Shown: positions 7,461 through 15,044, counted from the first letter of the stretch. The stretch: 15,044 nucleotides of DNA from Candidatus Zixiibacteriota bacterium (GCA_023127875.1 JAGMFA010000035.1:1-15044); one strand, 5' to 3'. The notes: generated by a model from the sequence alone, not told the origin. A program made the numbers and translations.

Positions 7461-7482
7461 GATCGGGCATGGGTGCCCGATC
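7461..7482. repeat. perfect 9-bp palindromic hairpin after the aldolase gene
   Basis: GATCGGGCA (7461-7469) pairs perfectly with TGCCCGATC (7474-7482) around a TGGG loop. No T run follows, so it does not look like a standard intrinsic terminator. It could stabilise the aldolase mRNA end or be a dispersed palindrome. The 83 nt between it and the next promoter show nothing recognisable. Confidence 0.6.
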
Positions 7483-7565
7483 TACGAAAAATTAACAATC
7501 TGTGCTCTGTTGGTAGGGATTTTAAGTCTGCAAAAGGATTATCTGGCAGTTTTCGTTAAAAATAG

Positions 7566-7593
7566 TTGACAAATTTGATTTTATTGATATAAT
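7566..7593 (+). promoter_or_regulatory. strong sigma-70 promoter upstream of porU
   Basis: A perfect TTGACA (7566-7571) and a perfect TATAAT (7588-7593) are separated by 16 nt, with A/T-rich sequence between and after. The transcript should start near 7600, about 277 nt before the probable porU start codon. It is the best promoter in the window. Confidence 0.8.
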
Positions 7594-7619
7594 ACTAATT
7601 AAAATAAACAGAGGTGAGC

Positions 7620-7794
7620 CTATAGAGATAACAGTTAAAGGGTTTGTTTTTTTCATATTTAACATCGTTTGGCGCTTGATATTGTGTGATAGTTGACTAA
7701 GCGCATCCGAAAGGAATTGAGACGATAGTTGTAGGTGTTTGCCCGGTTTTATGAGAAGGAAAAGTCAAAAACCCTTTAACTGGAGAAGCTATAG
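7620..7794 (+). ncRNA. candidate structured leader RNA before porU
   Basis: Complementary segments in nested order suggest one folded domain. CTATAG (7620-7625) pairs with 7789-7794. After a symmetric 6x6 purine-rich internal loop, 7632-7645 (CAGTTAAAGGGTTT) is the exact reverse complement of 7769-7782 (14 bp). Inside, 7661-7668 pairs with 7722-7730 (8 bp with a bulged A at 7727). That stem encloses a hairpin GCGCTT (7672-7677)/AAGCGC (7699-7704) and a short TCC-GAAA-GGA tetraloop hairpin (7706-7715). The pairings were found by eye. It matches no riboswitch class I can recall. It could be a cis-regulatory leader of porU or a separate small RNA. Confidence 0.5.
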
Positions 7795-7802
7795 ACTCTA
7801 CT

Positions 7803-7876
7803 GCCGAGTTGTTGGTTCAAAAGGCTTTTTAGTCAAGAGTTTTTGCATTTCTGGAACTGGCTCGGCTTTTTTATTT
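7803..7876 (+). terminator. terminator-like hairpin abutting the porU start
   Basis: GCCGAGTT (7803-7810) pairs with GGCTCGGC (7859-7866, two G-U pairs). After a 3-nt bulge, GGTTC (7814-7818) pairs with GAACT (7854-7858), around a roughly 35-nt loop. Six Ts (7867-7872) and ATTT follow, and then the ATG at 7877. This is an intrinsic-terminator layout placed exactly before the gene, as in attenuators and riboswitch expression platforms. The large loop makes it weaker than a compact terminator. Confidence 0.45.
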
Positions 7877-10800
7877 ATGAAGAGTTTCCTCTTTTCAAAA
7901 ATCGTTAGAATCGGGTTAGTCCTGTTTTTGATATTGTGTTTGTCCCCGGGGACAAGAGCATATTCTGTCTCCGAATATAATGACATGCAGATCTTAAAAT
8001 CAGATCAGGAGGGAGTGATCTTCAGGTATCGGGTGCCGGAGTTTACTCAGAACAAAATAGAGCTTGGGGGACAAATTTTCGATCTTATAAATATCGACAA
8101 ATGTGCTCTGTCCAACCTTCCAGGAAAACCTCAACTCCCGATAAGAAGGGTGATAATTGCGGTCCCGCCGCAGGCGGAAATCTCGGTGGAAATTTTGGAA
8201 AAAGAAGGAGCCGAACTGTCGGGGATAAATTTGGCTTACGCCCTCAAGGCAGAACCGGACGAAAAGAGTCCGGTGGGCTACAAGCTTATCCCCTCAAAAA
8301 TAAAGGAGACGTTGGATCACTACTATCCTTCTGAAATAGTTTCTGTTGGTTTTCCCACTTTCTTGAGAAATCAGAGAATAATCGAACTGGAGATTTTTCC
8401 GGTTCAGTATAACTCCGCCCGAAAAAGCGTGAGATACTATTCTCAGATTACTGTAAAGGTGCATTTCTCCGGGGGTAGGAGTGGGACATTTAAAGGTGAA
8501 AAGGATCTCTTCGAGAAGATCTACCGGAATGTTTTGCTAAACTATGATGAGTCTAAAGGGTGGCGGAAAACAGCCGAAGAAAGAGGTCTTTTAAAACCGG
8601 GGATTCCCTATCCGTTCGGTTATTCTGACAACTGGTATAAGGTGATAGTGAGGGAAAACGGGATATACAAAATCGACCGACCCATGCTGATTCAGGCAGG
8701 GATTCCGGTAAGCTCTCTGGATCCAAGAACATTACGGATGTTTTCCGGAGGAGGAGGGGTTTTGCCTCTGGATAATTCCAATCCATTCCTACAACTAAAG
8801 GAGATGGCTATATTCGTATCCGGAGAGGAAGATGGCACGTTCGATTCGGAGGATTTTATCCTCTTCTTCGGTTGGTCTACCAACGATTGGGACTATGATT
8901 CTACCGGAGACGTGGTCGGCTTTCATACCAATCCCTTTACCAACGACAACGTATTCTGGTTGACCTTCAATTCAACCCTTTCGGAGTCTCCCAAAAGGAT
9001 GCAGATAAAAGATGCAAGCCTGACAAAACAAAGTCCCATCCCGCTGAAATTTAAGTCAAGGATTCATGTGGAAAAGGACAAAACTTTAAGAAGATATCCC
9101 TCCGGATATGTGGGGGATTATTTTCACTGGTATTGGATGGAAACCGCGTCAGCCCAAATGTTTGTGAGTTTGCCAGGTGCCTTTCCCCAGGGTGCTTGTC
9201 TGATCAAAGTTAAACATACTGGCTCTTATCCTAATTTATGGGTGAACGATGAACCGGCTGAAATTTTAGATTCGCTTTCTTCGGCTTCCTTAACGGTTGC
9301 CAGAAGCTTTGACTTTCACGGCGGGTTGGTGGACACTCTGGATATCTCGTTTCCGGGTGGTGCCTTTCTGGACTGGTATGAGATAGAATATTTTCGCCTA
9401 TTTGAGTGCCATGATAGACAACTGTTCTTTGAAAGCCCGAAGACACCCGGGGTAACCCAATTCAACATATCCAATTTGTTCTCCTCCCAGATTTATCTCT
9501 TTGACCTGACAGATTATTTTGATATTAAGAGGTTGGAGGGGGTGCAAATAGCAGGTGAATTTGCCAGATTTCAGGATACTGTCCAAGCAGATACAAAGAG
9601 CAGATATTTTCTGGTAGATGAAAGTAGGATCAAGAAACCAACAAAAATGTTTCAGGACGAAATATCAAGTTTAAAGGAGGTTTTAAATCGAGCAGATTTT
9701 TTGATCATCACTCATTCAGATTTCTATGACCAAATCCAAAGTTTGAAAAGTTTCCGGGAGTCATACAACGGGATGGAGGTGAAGGTGGTTGAAGTTCAGG
9801 ATGTGTATGATGAGTTCTCCGGGGGGCTTTTTGACCCAGTAGCCATACGGGATTTTTTGAAATTTGCATACCAGAGCTGGGGAAAGCCGGCACCCGCATT
9901 TGCTTTGCTTTTGGGAGATGGACATTACGATTACAAAAACAATCAGGGACTCGGATCAGTCAACTACATCCCTCCCTTTGCTCCTACCTGGGAGGGGGAC
10001 CGATCTGTATCGGATGAGAATTATATTTATTTCGGGAAATATGGTTATCTGGATTCGGATTCTACCTATGGACCTCTGGACCGGAAGCTGGATATGGTGA
10101 TCAGTCGATGGCCGGTGAGGACAGAAGGAGAGGTGGAGGTGGTCTTAGAAAAGGTAATAGGTTATGAAGAGACTCCTGAATTCGGCACCTGGAGAAATCT
10201 AATCACCCTGGTGGCTGATGATGAATTTACCCGGGAGTCAAGTTCCGAAGCCTTTCATACCCAAGATACCGAAGAGCTGGCTAAGCTTCACATTCCCTCC
10301 AGTTTCAATCTGTTAAAGATATATCTGATGGAGTATCCCTTTGATTTCAAACAGGAAAAGCCAGAGGCAGAGGAGGCAATCATAAATGCCTTCAACTCCG
10401 GCAGCCTGATCATCAACTTCATGGGGCATGGCAATCCGGATGTATGGGCACATGAAAAGGTGTTCAAGCGTAGCCAGGATATTCCCCGGCTTAACAACAA
10501 GCGGAAGCTTCCCTTGGTTTACACGGCTTCCTGTAGTATCGGACTTTTCTTCAGCCCCACCAGTGAAGGAATGGCAGAAGAGTTTTTGAGAGCGGAGGAT
10601 AAAGGCGCCATCGCCACCATCTCTGCCACCTGGCTGGTATACCCGGATCCGAATGCCGCCTTGAACTTTGAGGTGTATGATCTTCTTTTAAACCAAGACT
10701 CCCTCTCCATAGGTGAGGCACTCTTCTGTGCCAAGCTTTTAAGACAGCCCAATTCTAACGATCGTCAGTTTGTGCTTTTCGGTGATCCGGTGATGAAGCT

Positions 10801-11893
10801 GGGCGCACCCCGTTTAAAAGCGGAGCTGATCGAGGTATCCCCGGACACTCTTTCTGCCTTGAGTTTGATAAGTGTAAAGGGAGAAGTCAAAGATAATGTA
10901 GGTGGTTTGATGACCGATTTTAACGGAATCGCCAAGATTTTGGCTTTCGATTCGCAAAGAAAAAGAACTCACACCATGCCCAATGAGGGGAAAGTGAGCT
11001 ATGATCTGCCGGGTCTGGTCATGTTTAAAGGCAATGCCGAAGTGAAGGAAGGGAAATTTCAAGTTAGCTTTGTGGTGCCCAAGGACATAAGTTATGGCGG
11101 CAATACCGGAAGGATCAGCGTGTATCTGGAGGATCAAAATTCCGCAGGATCCATAGGACAGGACGGGGTGGGTGTATGGGATTCCTTGGTGATCAGAGGC
11201 TCAGATACCACGGTGATAGATACCATCGGACCCCATATAACCCTAAGTTTTGACGAGAGGAAAGGCTTTACCGATGGAGAGACCATCTTGCCTCACTCAA
11301 TCCTTAAACTTTCCATCTTTGATGAGCACGGAATAAACATCACCGGAGAGGTGGGACACGGAATCACTCTGATGATAGATCAGGATTTTCAACATCAGAT
11401 GGATCTGACTGGAGATTTTGAGTATGATATTGGAAGTTACCGGCAAGGCTCGCTTTCATATAGATTGGCTGATCTCTCCGAAGGGGATCATGTCTTGACC
11501 ATCAAAGCCTGGGATAATGCCAACAACTCGTCGGTGATTTCGGCAAACGTGAGGGTGAGCGGGCAAAGGGAGCTTGAGCTAACCGGAGTGATGAACTATC
11601 CCAATCCTTTTCCCAATTCTTTCTCGGATGTTACCAATTTTTATTATCATCTCTCGCAGGATGTAGATCGGGTGGAGATAAAAATATTTACGCAAGCTGG
11701 AAGAATGATTCGGCATATTCCTTTTGCTTCGTCCTTGGGGGGAATTAACTACTCCACCACGTGGAACGGAAGAGATCAGGAGGGAGATGAGGTTGCCAAT
11801 GGTGTCTATATATATAAAATTATCGCAGAAGGGACGGTGAATGGAGAACGAAAAGTAAAGGAAGCTTTTGGCAAGGCAGTGGTGGTGCGTTAG
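7877..11893 (+). CDS. porU: PorU-like T9SS C25 (gingipain-type) cysteine peptidase / sortase
   Basis: A 1338-residue secreted protein. Residues 1-28 are a signal peptide (MKSFLFSKIVRIGLVLFLIL..., cleavage after TRA). A propeptide-like beta region follows, then a C25 peptidase domain at about 605-975: catalytic His851 in FMGHGNPDVW, Cys886 in TASCSIGLF (35 residues apart, close to the 33 of RgpB and P. gingivalis PorU), ending in the typical LFGDPVMKLG. Ig-like beta domains come next, and residues 1239-1338 form a T9SS/FlgD-like C-terminal domain starting NYPNPF. PorU removes C-terminal signals from T9SS cargo and attaches cargo to the surface. The porV-like gene follows, as in Bacteroidota. 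The start at 7877 is chosen for the signal peptide; no ribosome site precedes it and the frame stays open back to TTG 7739. A generic C25 surface protease is the alternative. Confidence 0.85.
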   Translation: MKSFLFSKIVRIGLVLFLILCLSPGTRAYSVSEYNDMQILKSDQEGVIFRYRVPEFTQNKIELGGQIFDLINIDKCALSNLPGKPQLPIRRVIIAVPPQAEISVEILEKEGAELSGINLAYALKAEPDEKSPVGYKLIPSKIKETLDHYYPSEIVSVGFPTFLRNQRIIELEIFPVQYNSARKSVRYYSQITVKVHFSGGRSGTFKGEKDLFEKIYRNVLLNYDESKGWRKTAEERGLLKPGIPYPFGYSDNWYKVIVRENGIYKIDRPMLIQAGIPVSSLDPRTLRMFSGGGGVLPLDNSNPFLQLKEMAIFVSGEEDGTFDSEDFILFFGWSTNDWDYDSTGDVVGFHTNPFTNDNVFWLTFNSTLSESPKRMQIKDASLTKQSPIPLKFKSRIHVEKDKTLRRYPSGYVGDYFHWYWMETASAQMFVSLPGAFPQGACLIKVKHTGSYPNLWVNDEPAEILDSLSSASLTVARSFDFHGGLVDTLDISFPGGAFLDWYEIEYFRLFECHDRQLFFESPKTPGVTQFNISNLFSSQIYLFDLTDYFDIKRLEGVQIAGEFARFQDTVQADTKSRYFLVDESRIKKPTKMFQDEISSLKEVLNRADFLIITHSDFYDQIQSLKSFRESYNGMEVKVVEVQDVYDEFSGGLFDPVAIRDFLKFAYQSWGKPAPAFALLLGDGHYDYKNNQGLGSVNYIPPFAPTWEGDRSVSDENYIYFGKYGYLDSDSTYGPLDRKLDMVISRWPVRTEGEVEVVLEKVIGYEETPEFGTWRNLITLVADDEFTRESSSEAFHTQDTEELAKLHIPSSFNLLKIYLMEYPFDFKQEKPEAEEAIINAFNSGSLIINFMGHGNPDVWAHEKVFKRSQDIPRLNNKRKLPLVYTASCSIGLFFSPTSEGMAEEFLRAEDKGAIATISATWLVYPDPNAALNFEVYDLLLNQDSLSIGEALFCAKLLRQPNSNDRQFVLFGDPVMKLGAPRLKAELIEVSPDTLSALSLISVKGEVKDNVGGLMTDFNGIAKILAFDSQRKRTHTMPNEGKVSYDLPGLVMFKGNAEVKEGKFQVSFVVPKDISYGGNTGRISVYLEDQNSAGSIGQDGVGVWDSLVIRGSDTTVIDTIGPHITLSFDERKGFTDGETILPHSILKLSIFDEHGINITGEVGHGITLMIDQDFQHQMDLTGDFEYDIGSYRQGSLSYRLADLSEGDHVLTIKAWDNANNSSVISANVRVSGQRELELTGVMNYPNPFPNSFSDVTNFYYHLSQDVDRVEIKIFTQAGRMIRHIPFASSLGGINYSTTWNGRDQEGDEVANGVYIYKIIAEGTVNGERKVKEAFGKAVVVR

Positions 11894-11956
11894 GAAAAGT
11901 TGCCCATCAAAGGAAAAAACGTCTATTGAGAGTGTAGAGTTATCTTTGTAAAATTC

Positions 11957-11984
11957 TTGCCGATTTTAAAGGAGAAGCTATATT
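11957..11984 (+). promoter_or_regulatory. possible promoter between porU and porV
   Basis: TTGCCG (11957-11962) and TATATT (11979-11984) are 16 nt apart, matching four and five of six consensus bases. It lies in the 197-bp gap before porV, which otherwise holds only the porV ribosome site. It could give porV independent expression. Confidence 0.3.
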
Positions 11985-12090
11985 GTTACGGAGCAACAAA
12001 ATATTTAGGAAGCTTAACAAAAGGGTCGTATCTATTAAATCAGAATACATCAAAGACAAAGATGAGGAAGGATCTTAAGGAGGTTTCAAG

Positions 12091-14679
12091 ATGAGGAAGG
12101 CTATTTTTGTATGTTTGATCTTGGGTTTGACTGTGTTTTTTGTTGGCTCTGTCTGTCGGGCAGACGTGAGCCGATCCGGGGTTTTGTTCTTGAGGATTGC
12201 GGCTGGTGCCAGGGCGGCAGGGATGGGGGAGGCTTTTGTGGCAATCTCGGATGATGCCACCGCCACCCACTGGAATCCAGCCGGACTGGGAGTCTATCCT
12301 TTGACCTCCACCTGGCTGGAATATCCCTTACCCCGCCAATTCCAGCTTAAATCTATAGCCTTATTGAGAAACGATATACCGGAGCTAAACTACAAGCGAT
12401 ACGATGTCTGGGCTATAAGTGACTTTGATTTATTTCGACTGCATAGGTCAAAGTGGCTTAACTATGAGGGGTATTCCACCTCGACCGGAGAAACGGTGGA
12501 GAGTATCTTAAGAAAATATTCACAGGTAGGGGATGAGGAAAAAATCAAGGGGATGAAGGAGATCACTGCCGGATTCAACAACCCGGTAAGCAAAGATTCC
12601 TTGGTAGTTCTGAAAGACAAGCTTTTGAGTTGGAGCGCCGATGCTACCATCGAGGCTGAGGGAGAGATACCTTCATCTTTGTGGGAGGAACTCCTATCCG
12701 CCTGGGACGAATGCCTTTTGATGCCGGAAAATCTTATGAACTTGGTTGATCGAATAAATAACTTTTTGGGTGACGATAGCCTCACATCCGGGGAAATGGA
12801 AGAAATTTCTTCTCTCCTTCCCAAGGTCATCATGAGAAGATTACCAGAGACCGTTAAAATTCCTTACCGGGTGTTATACACCGATACCCTCACCGCCATA
12901 GCCTCAGAAGGGAAATTGCTCTGGATAGGAAGCAGAGAAGGTCTTTTTTCCTTTGACGGAAAAAGGTGGAAAAGATATTCAGTAGAAGATGGACTTCCTT
13001 CAAACCACATAACCGCAATTTTGCCTGTCTCCAAACGATATGTATGGGTGGGGACAGATCGTGGCACAGTTAGATTCGATGGGTCCCAATGGACCAAAGT
13101 TCCTTTTGGAGGCGAAATTAAAGACATAAAAGTGGTCGACTTCGCCAATCGAGGAGAGCGGGAGATCTGGGTCGCCACCAAGGAGAAACTTTTCAAATTC
13201 GACGGAAAGTTATGGCAACCTCATGAAAAGTATACATTCAGAATCGGCGACAACTTAGAAAAGGTGATCAGAAAATTTGTGGGAAGCGAAAACGAGAAGA
13301 CCGTTCTTCAAGCAAAAGAAAGAGTCAAAGCTCATAATGCCCTTACAGATACCGCGGTGGCTCCAGGTCAAATAGTTAACCTGCCCTTTGAGCTGGGTCT
13401 GAATGGCCAGATCACCGCCTTAACCGTAGATGATCGGAGAAATCTATGGGTGGGAACCGATCAGGGTCTGAAAAGATATACCGAAAATCAATGGTTCACC
13501 TATGGATATCGGATATATACCGCAGTGGAGGGAGACGATGCCAAAAGGTTGGCACAAAAATTTTTGAAATCAGGGGATGAGGATAAGATTTCGAGACTTT
13601 CCCAGATGATCATAAATTACAACCACCTGGATCCCGAGGGAAAGCTTGAGCCGGGAGAAAAGGTATATGTTTACTACAATGCTACCGGAAGCGAGATTCT
13701 ATCTTTGACGAAGGCAGGGGGTGACAAACTGTTCGTGGGAACACAATATGGGACCATAAGGTGGGATAGGGAAGGCTGGGGAAGGTATTATCATGCTGGA
13801 CTGGAGAGGGCAAAGACCAAAAAGATCATCTACAAAGATGGGGAGCTATGGTTCGCCACAGACGAGAAGGTGGTGATATACGCTCATGCCAAGAAGGAGA
13901 TAACCTTCATGCATGCCAACTGGTTGCCTGAGTTGGCTTCAGATCTATACTACGAGTATCTCTCCTATGTTCAACACATGGAGGGTTGGGGGACAGTGGG
14001 AGCAAACCTTACCTTCCTCTCGTTAGGGACCAATGTCCGCACCGATGAATTTGGAAACCCAAAGGGAGAATTTGATAGCTTTGAGATGGCTTTCGCCTTC
14101 TCCTATGGCACCCGACTGAACCCCAACCTATCCACCGGCCTTTCCGCCAAGGTAATTTACAGCCATCTGGCTGATCAAGGGGCAGGCCTGGAGAAAGGAA
14201 AAGGATCGGGATCATCCTTTGCTTTGGATGCCGGACTTTTGTATAGGACCTTCATAAAACGACTTACCCTGGGAGTGGCTTTAACCAACCTGGGTCCAAA
14301 CATTGCTTATATCGACTTGAACCAATCCGACCCACTACCTCGCAATCTGGCAGTTGGTTTGGCTTATCGAATCGTGGACACCCCATTCAATCGTCTGACT
14401 GCCACCTTTGATGTGAACAAGGAGCTGGTGGGTCTGGATGATCCTTTAAGCACCGAGATAGAGGAAGCTATTGAAAATATGGGAATCGAGTACTGGTATG
14501 GGACCTATGTTGCGTTAAGAGCTGGCTATATCCATGATCAGGCAGGAGACATAAAGACCGCCACCTTCGGTGCGGGACTGCAATATGGTCTTTTCCGCTT
14601 CGATTTCGCCTACATCCCCTCCTCCAAGGATTTAGCCTTAGCCAACACCATGCGGTTTTCCATGACCGGAAGGTTTTAA
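12091..14679 (+). CDS. porV: PorV-like outer-membrane protein with LysM-like and propeller insert
   Basis: An 862-residue protein; ordinary PorV proteins are about 350-450. Residues 1-24 are a signal peptide (cleavage after CRA). Residues about 33-67 carry the PorV/UPF0164 hallmark (GARAAGMGEAFVAISDDA...HWNPAGLG). From about 619 (YYEYLSYVQHMEGWG) to the end is the rest of the barrel, including NLGPNIAYID, DPLPRNLAVGLAY and a terminal aromatic strand ending SMTGRF. Between them lie LysM-like units at about 126-185, 381-432 and 471-530, and beta-propeller blades of the two-component-regulator type (LLWIGSREGLFSFDG, VWVGTDRGTVRFDG, IWVATKEKLFKFDG, LWVGTDQGLKRY, LFVGTQYGTIRWD, LWFATDEKVVIY). A perfect TAAGGAGG (12076-12083) lies seven nt before the ATG. 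It follows porU, as expected for the T9SS shuttle barrel. Insert function is unknown. Confidence 0.82.
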   Translation: MRKAIFVCLILGLTVFFVGSVCRADVSRSGVLFLRIAAGARAAGMGEAFVAISDDATATHWNPAGLGVYPLTSTWLEYPLPRQFQLKSIALLRNDIPELNYKRYDVWAISDFDLFRLHRSKWLNYEGYSTSTGETVESILRKYSQVGDEEKIKGMKEITAGFNNPVSKDSLVVLKDKLLSWSADATIEAEGEIPSSLWEELLSAWDECLLMPENLMNLVDRINNFLGDDSLTSGEMEEISSLLPKVIMRRLPETVKIPYRVLYTDTLTAIASEGKLLWIGSREGLFSFDGKRWKRYSVEDGLPSNHITAILPVSKRYVWVGTDRGTVRFDGSQWTKVPFGGEIKDIKVVDFANRGEREIWVATKEKLFKFDGKLWQPHEKYTFRIGDNLEKVIRKFVGSENEKTVLQAKERVKAHNALTDTAVAPGQIVNLPFELGLNGQITALTVDDRRNLWVGTDQGLKRYTENQWFTYGYRIYTAVEGDDAKRLAQKFLKSGDEDKISRLSQMIINYNHLDPEGKLEPGEKVYVYYNATGSEILSLTKAGGDKLFVGTQYGTIRWDREGWGRYYHAGLERAKTKKIIYKDGELWFATDEKVVIYAHAKKEITFMHANWLPELASDLYYEYLSYVQHMEGWGTVGANLTFLSLGTNVRTDEFGNPKGEFDSFEMAFAFSYGTRLNPNLSTGLSAKVIYSHLADQGAGLEKGKGSGSSFALDAGLLYRTFIKRLTLGVALTNLGPNIAYIDLNQSDPLPRNLAVGLAYRIVDTPFNRLTATFDVNKELVGLDDPLSTEIEEAIENMGIEYWYGTYVALRAGYIHDQAGDIKTATFGAGLQYGLFRFDFAYIPSSKDLALANTMRFSMTGRF

Positions 14680-14680
14680 T

Positions 14681-14722
14681 AGACAGTAGGCAGTATACAG
14701 TAGACAGTAGGCAGTAGGTAGT
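14681..14722. repeat. six-unit heptamer array after porV
   Basis: Six tandem 7-nt units: agacagt, aggcagt, atacagt, agacagt, aggcagt, aggtagt. The array begins one nt after the porV stop. No inverted partner is visible before the window ends. It is too short and lacks spacers, so it is not a CRISPR array. Confidence 0.9.
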
Positions 14723-14747
14723 TTTCTGTTAGTAGTTTATCCTTAGA

Positions 14748-15044
14748 ATGGAGAATGGATTGAATCTTTTAAGATCTGTAGCTTTAGCAGTTGTCTTGCT
14801 TTTATTCTTCAGTAGCTTGACTTGGGCCGGATCGGAGAGAATTCTGAGAATTGAGGATAAGATGTCTCTGAGTGTGACCCAAAAGGCAAAACAGGGTATT
14901 CAGAAATGGGGCTTCAAAAGCGATGTGTCGCAGAAGAATCTGCTTGGGCTAAAAAGAGAAACTCTTTATTCTCTTCCTTTTCTTTCGAAGTTAGCCCTTT
15001 CACAGACCAAGACCTTAAAGATATTGGCAATAAGAGTGGAGTTT
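14748..15044 (+). CDS. secreted protein, 5' part; possible M6-type metallopeptidase
   Basis: An open frame runs from ATG 14748 to the window edge (99 codons, no stop). It begins with a clear signal peptide (LNLLRSVALAVVLLLFFSS, cleavage likely after LTWA at residue 27). The visible end reads TLKILAIRVEF, which resembles the segment just before the catalytic domain in M6 (immune inhibitor A-like) peptidases, often secreted by T9SS-bearing candidate phyla; this identification is tentative. In-frame TTG 14760 has GGAG at 14750-14753, six nt upstream, and may be the true start since ATG 14748 lacks one. Its position behind porU-porV would suit a T9SS cargo, but the C-terminal signal that would prove it lies outside the window. 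Confidence 0.6.
   Translation, partial: MENGLNLLRSVALAVVLLLFFSSLTWAGSERILRIEDKMSLSVTQKAKQGIQKWGFKSDVSQKNLLGLKRETLYSLPFLSKLALSQTKTLKILAIRVEF

Noticed and set aside
7461..7482. Palindrome after the aldolase gene as an intrinsic terminator
   Set aside because: The 9-bp stem is perfect but is followed by ctacgaaaaa, with no T run on this strand.
7600..7794. Leader as a c-di-GMP-I (GEMM), glycine, cobalamin or TPP riboswitch
   Set aside because: A GAAA tetraloop is present, but the conserved core strings of these classes (for example GACGCAAAGCC in GEMM) are absent.
14681..14722. Repeat array as a CRISPR
   Set aside because: Units are 7 nt, contiguous and without spacers.

Overview
This window looks like accessory and core chromosome from an uncultured Gram-negative bacterium outside classical Bacteroidota, probably one of the deep FCB-related candidate lineages (for example Zixibacteria, KSB1, WOR-3 or Cloacimonadota-like). 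The reasons are a type IX secretion (T9SS) pair, PorU-like sortase next to a PorV-like outer-membrane barrel, combined with archaeal-style metabolic genes (TrpB2-type tryptophan synthase beta, Thi4-type thiazole synthase). The phylum is inferred from gene content only.

Layout. 1-510: a decayed IS110-family transposase on the minus strand. 652-3442: a metabolic block on the plus strand, with a promoter, an HD-domain phosphohydrolase, a stand-alone TrpB2 and a Thi4-type thiazole synthase. 3443-3758: a gene-free gap holding a 16-bp direct repeat and a nested 76-bp inverted repeat. 3759-5021: a LeuC-type dehydratase large subunit without its small subunit beside it. 5027-5555: a four-helix-bundle (23S rRNA intervening-sequence type) gene enclosed by inverted arrays of an 8-nt repeat, which looks like a discrete inserted cassette. 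5605-7445: a DUF554 membrane protein and a class II aldolase. 7446-7876: a gene-free stretch with a near-consensus sigma-70 promoter, a large potential RNA structure and a terminator-like hairpin ending directly at the next start codon. 7877-14679: porU-like and porV-like genes. 14681-14722: an array of six 7-nt units. 14748 to the end: the start of another secreted protein.

How the genes work together. The right half is a surface-export module. PorU is the sortase that removes C-terminal signals from T9SS cargo, and PorV is the barrel that shuttles cargo to it. Here PorV is unusual: its barrel is interrupted by about 500 residues of LysM-like and beta-propeller units. The last, partial gene begins like a secreted metallopeptidase and could be a cargo. 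The left half is housekeeping biosynthesis (tryptophan, thiamine, leucine or related 2-oxoacid pathway, sugar phosphate).

The most promising unexplained features are the structured leader before porU (7566-7876), the LysM/propeller-split PorV, and the repeat-bounded four-helix-bundle cassette. All calls come from reading the sequence; no database search or folding program was run.
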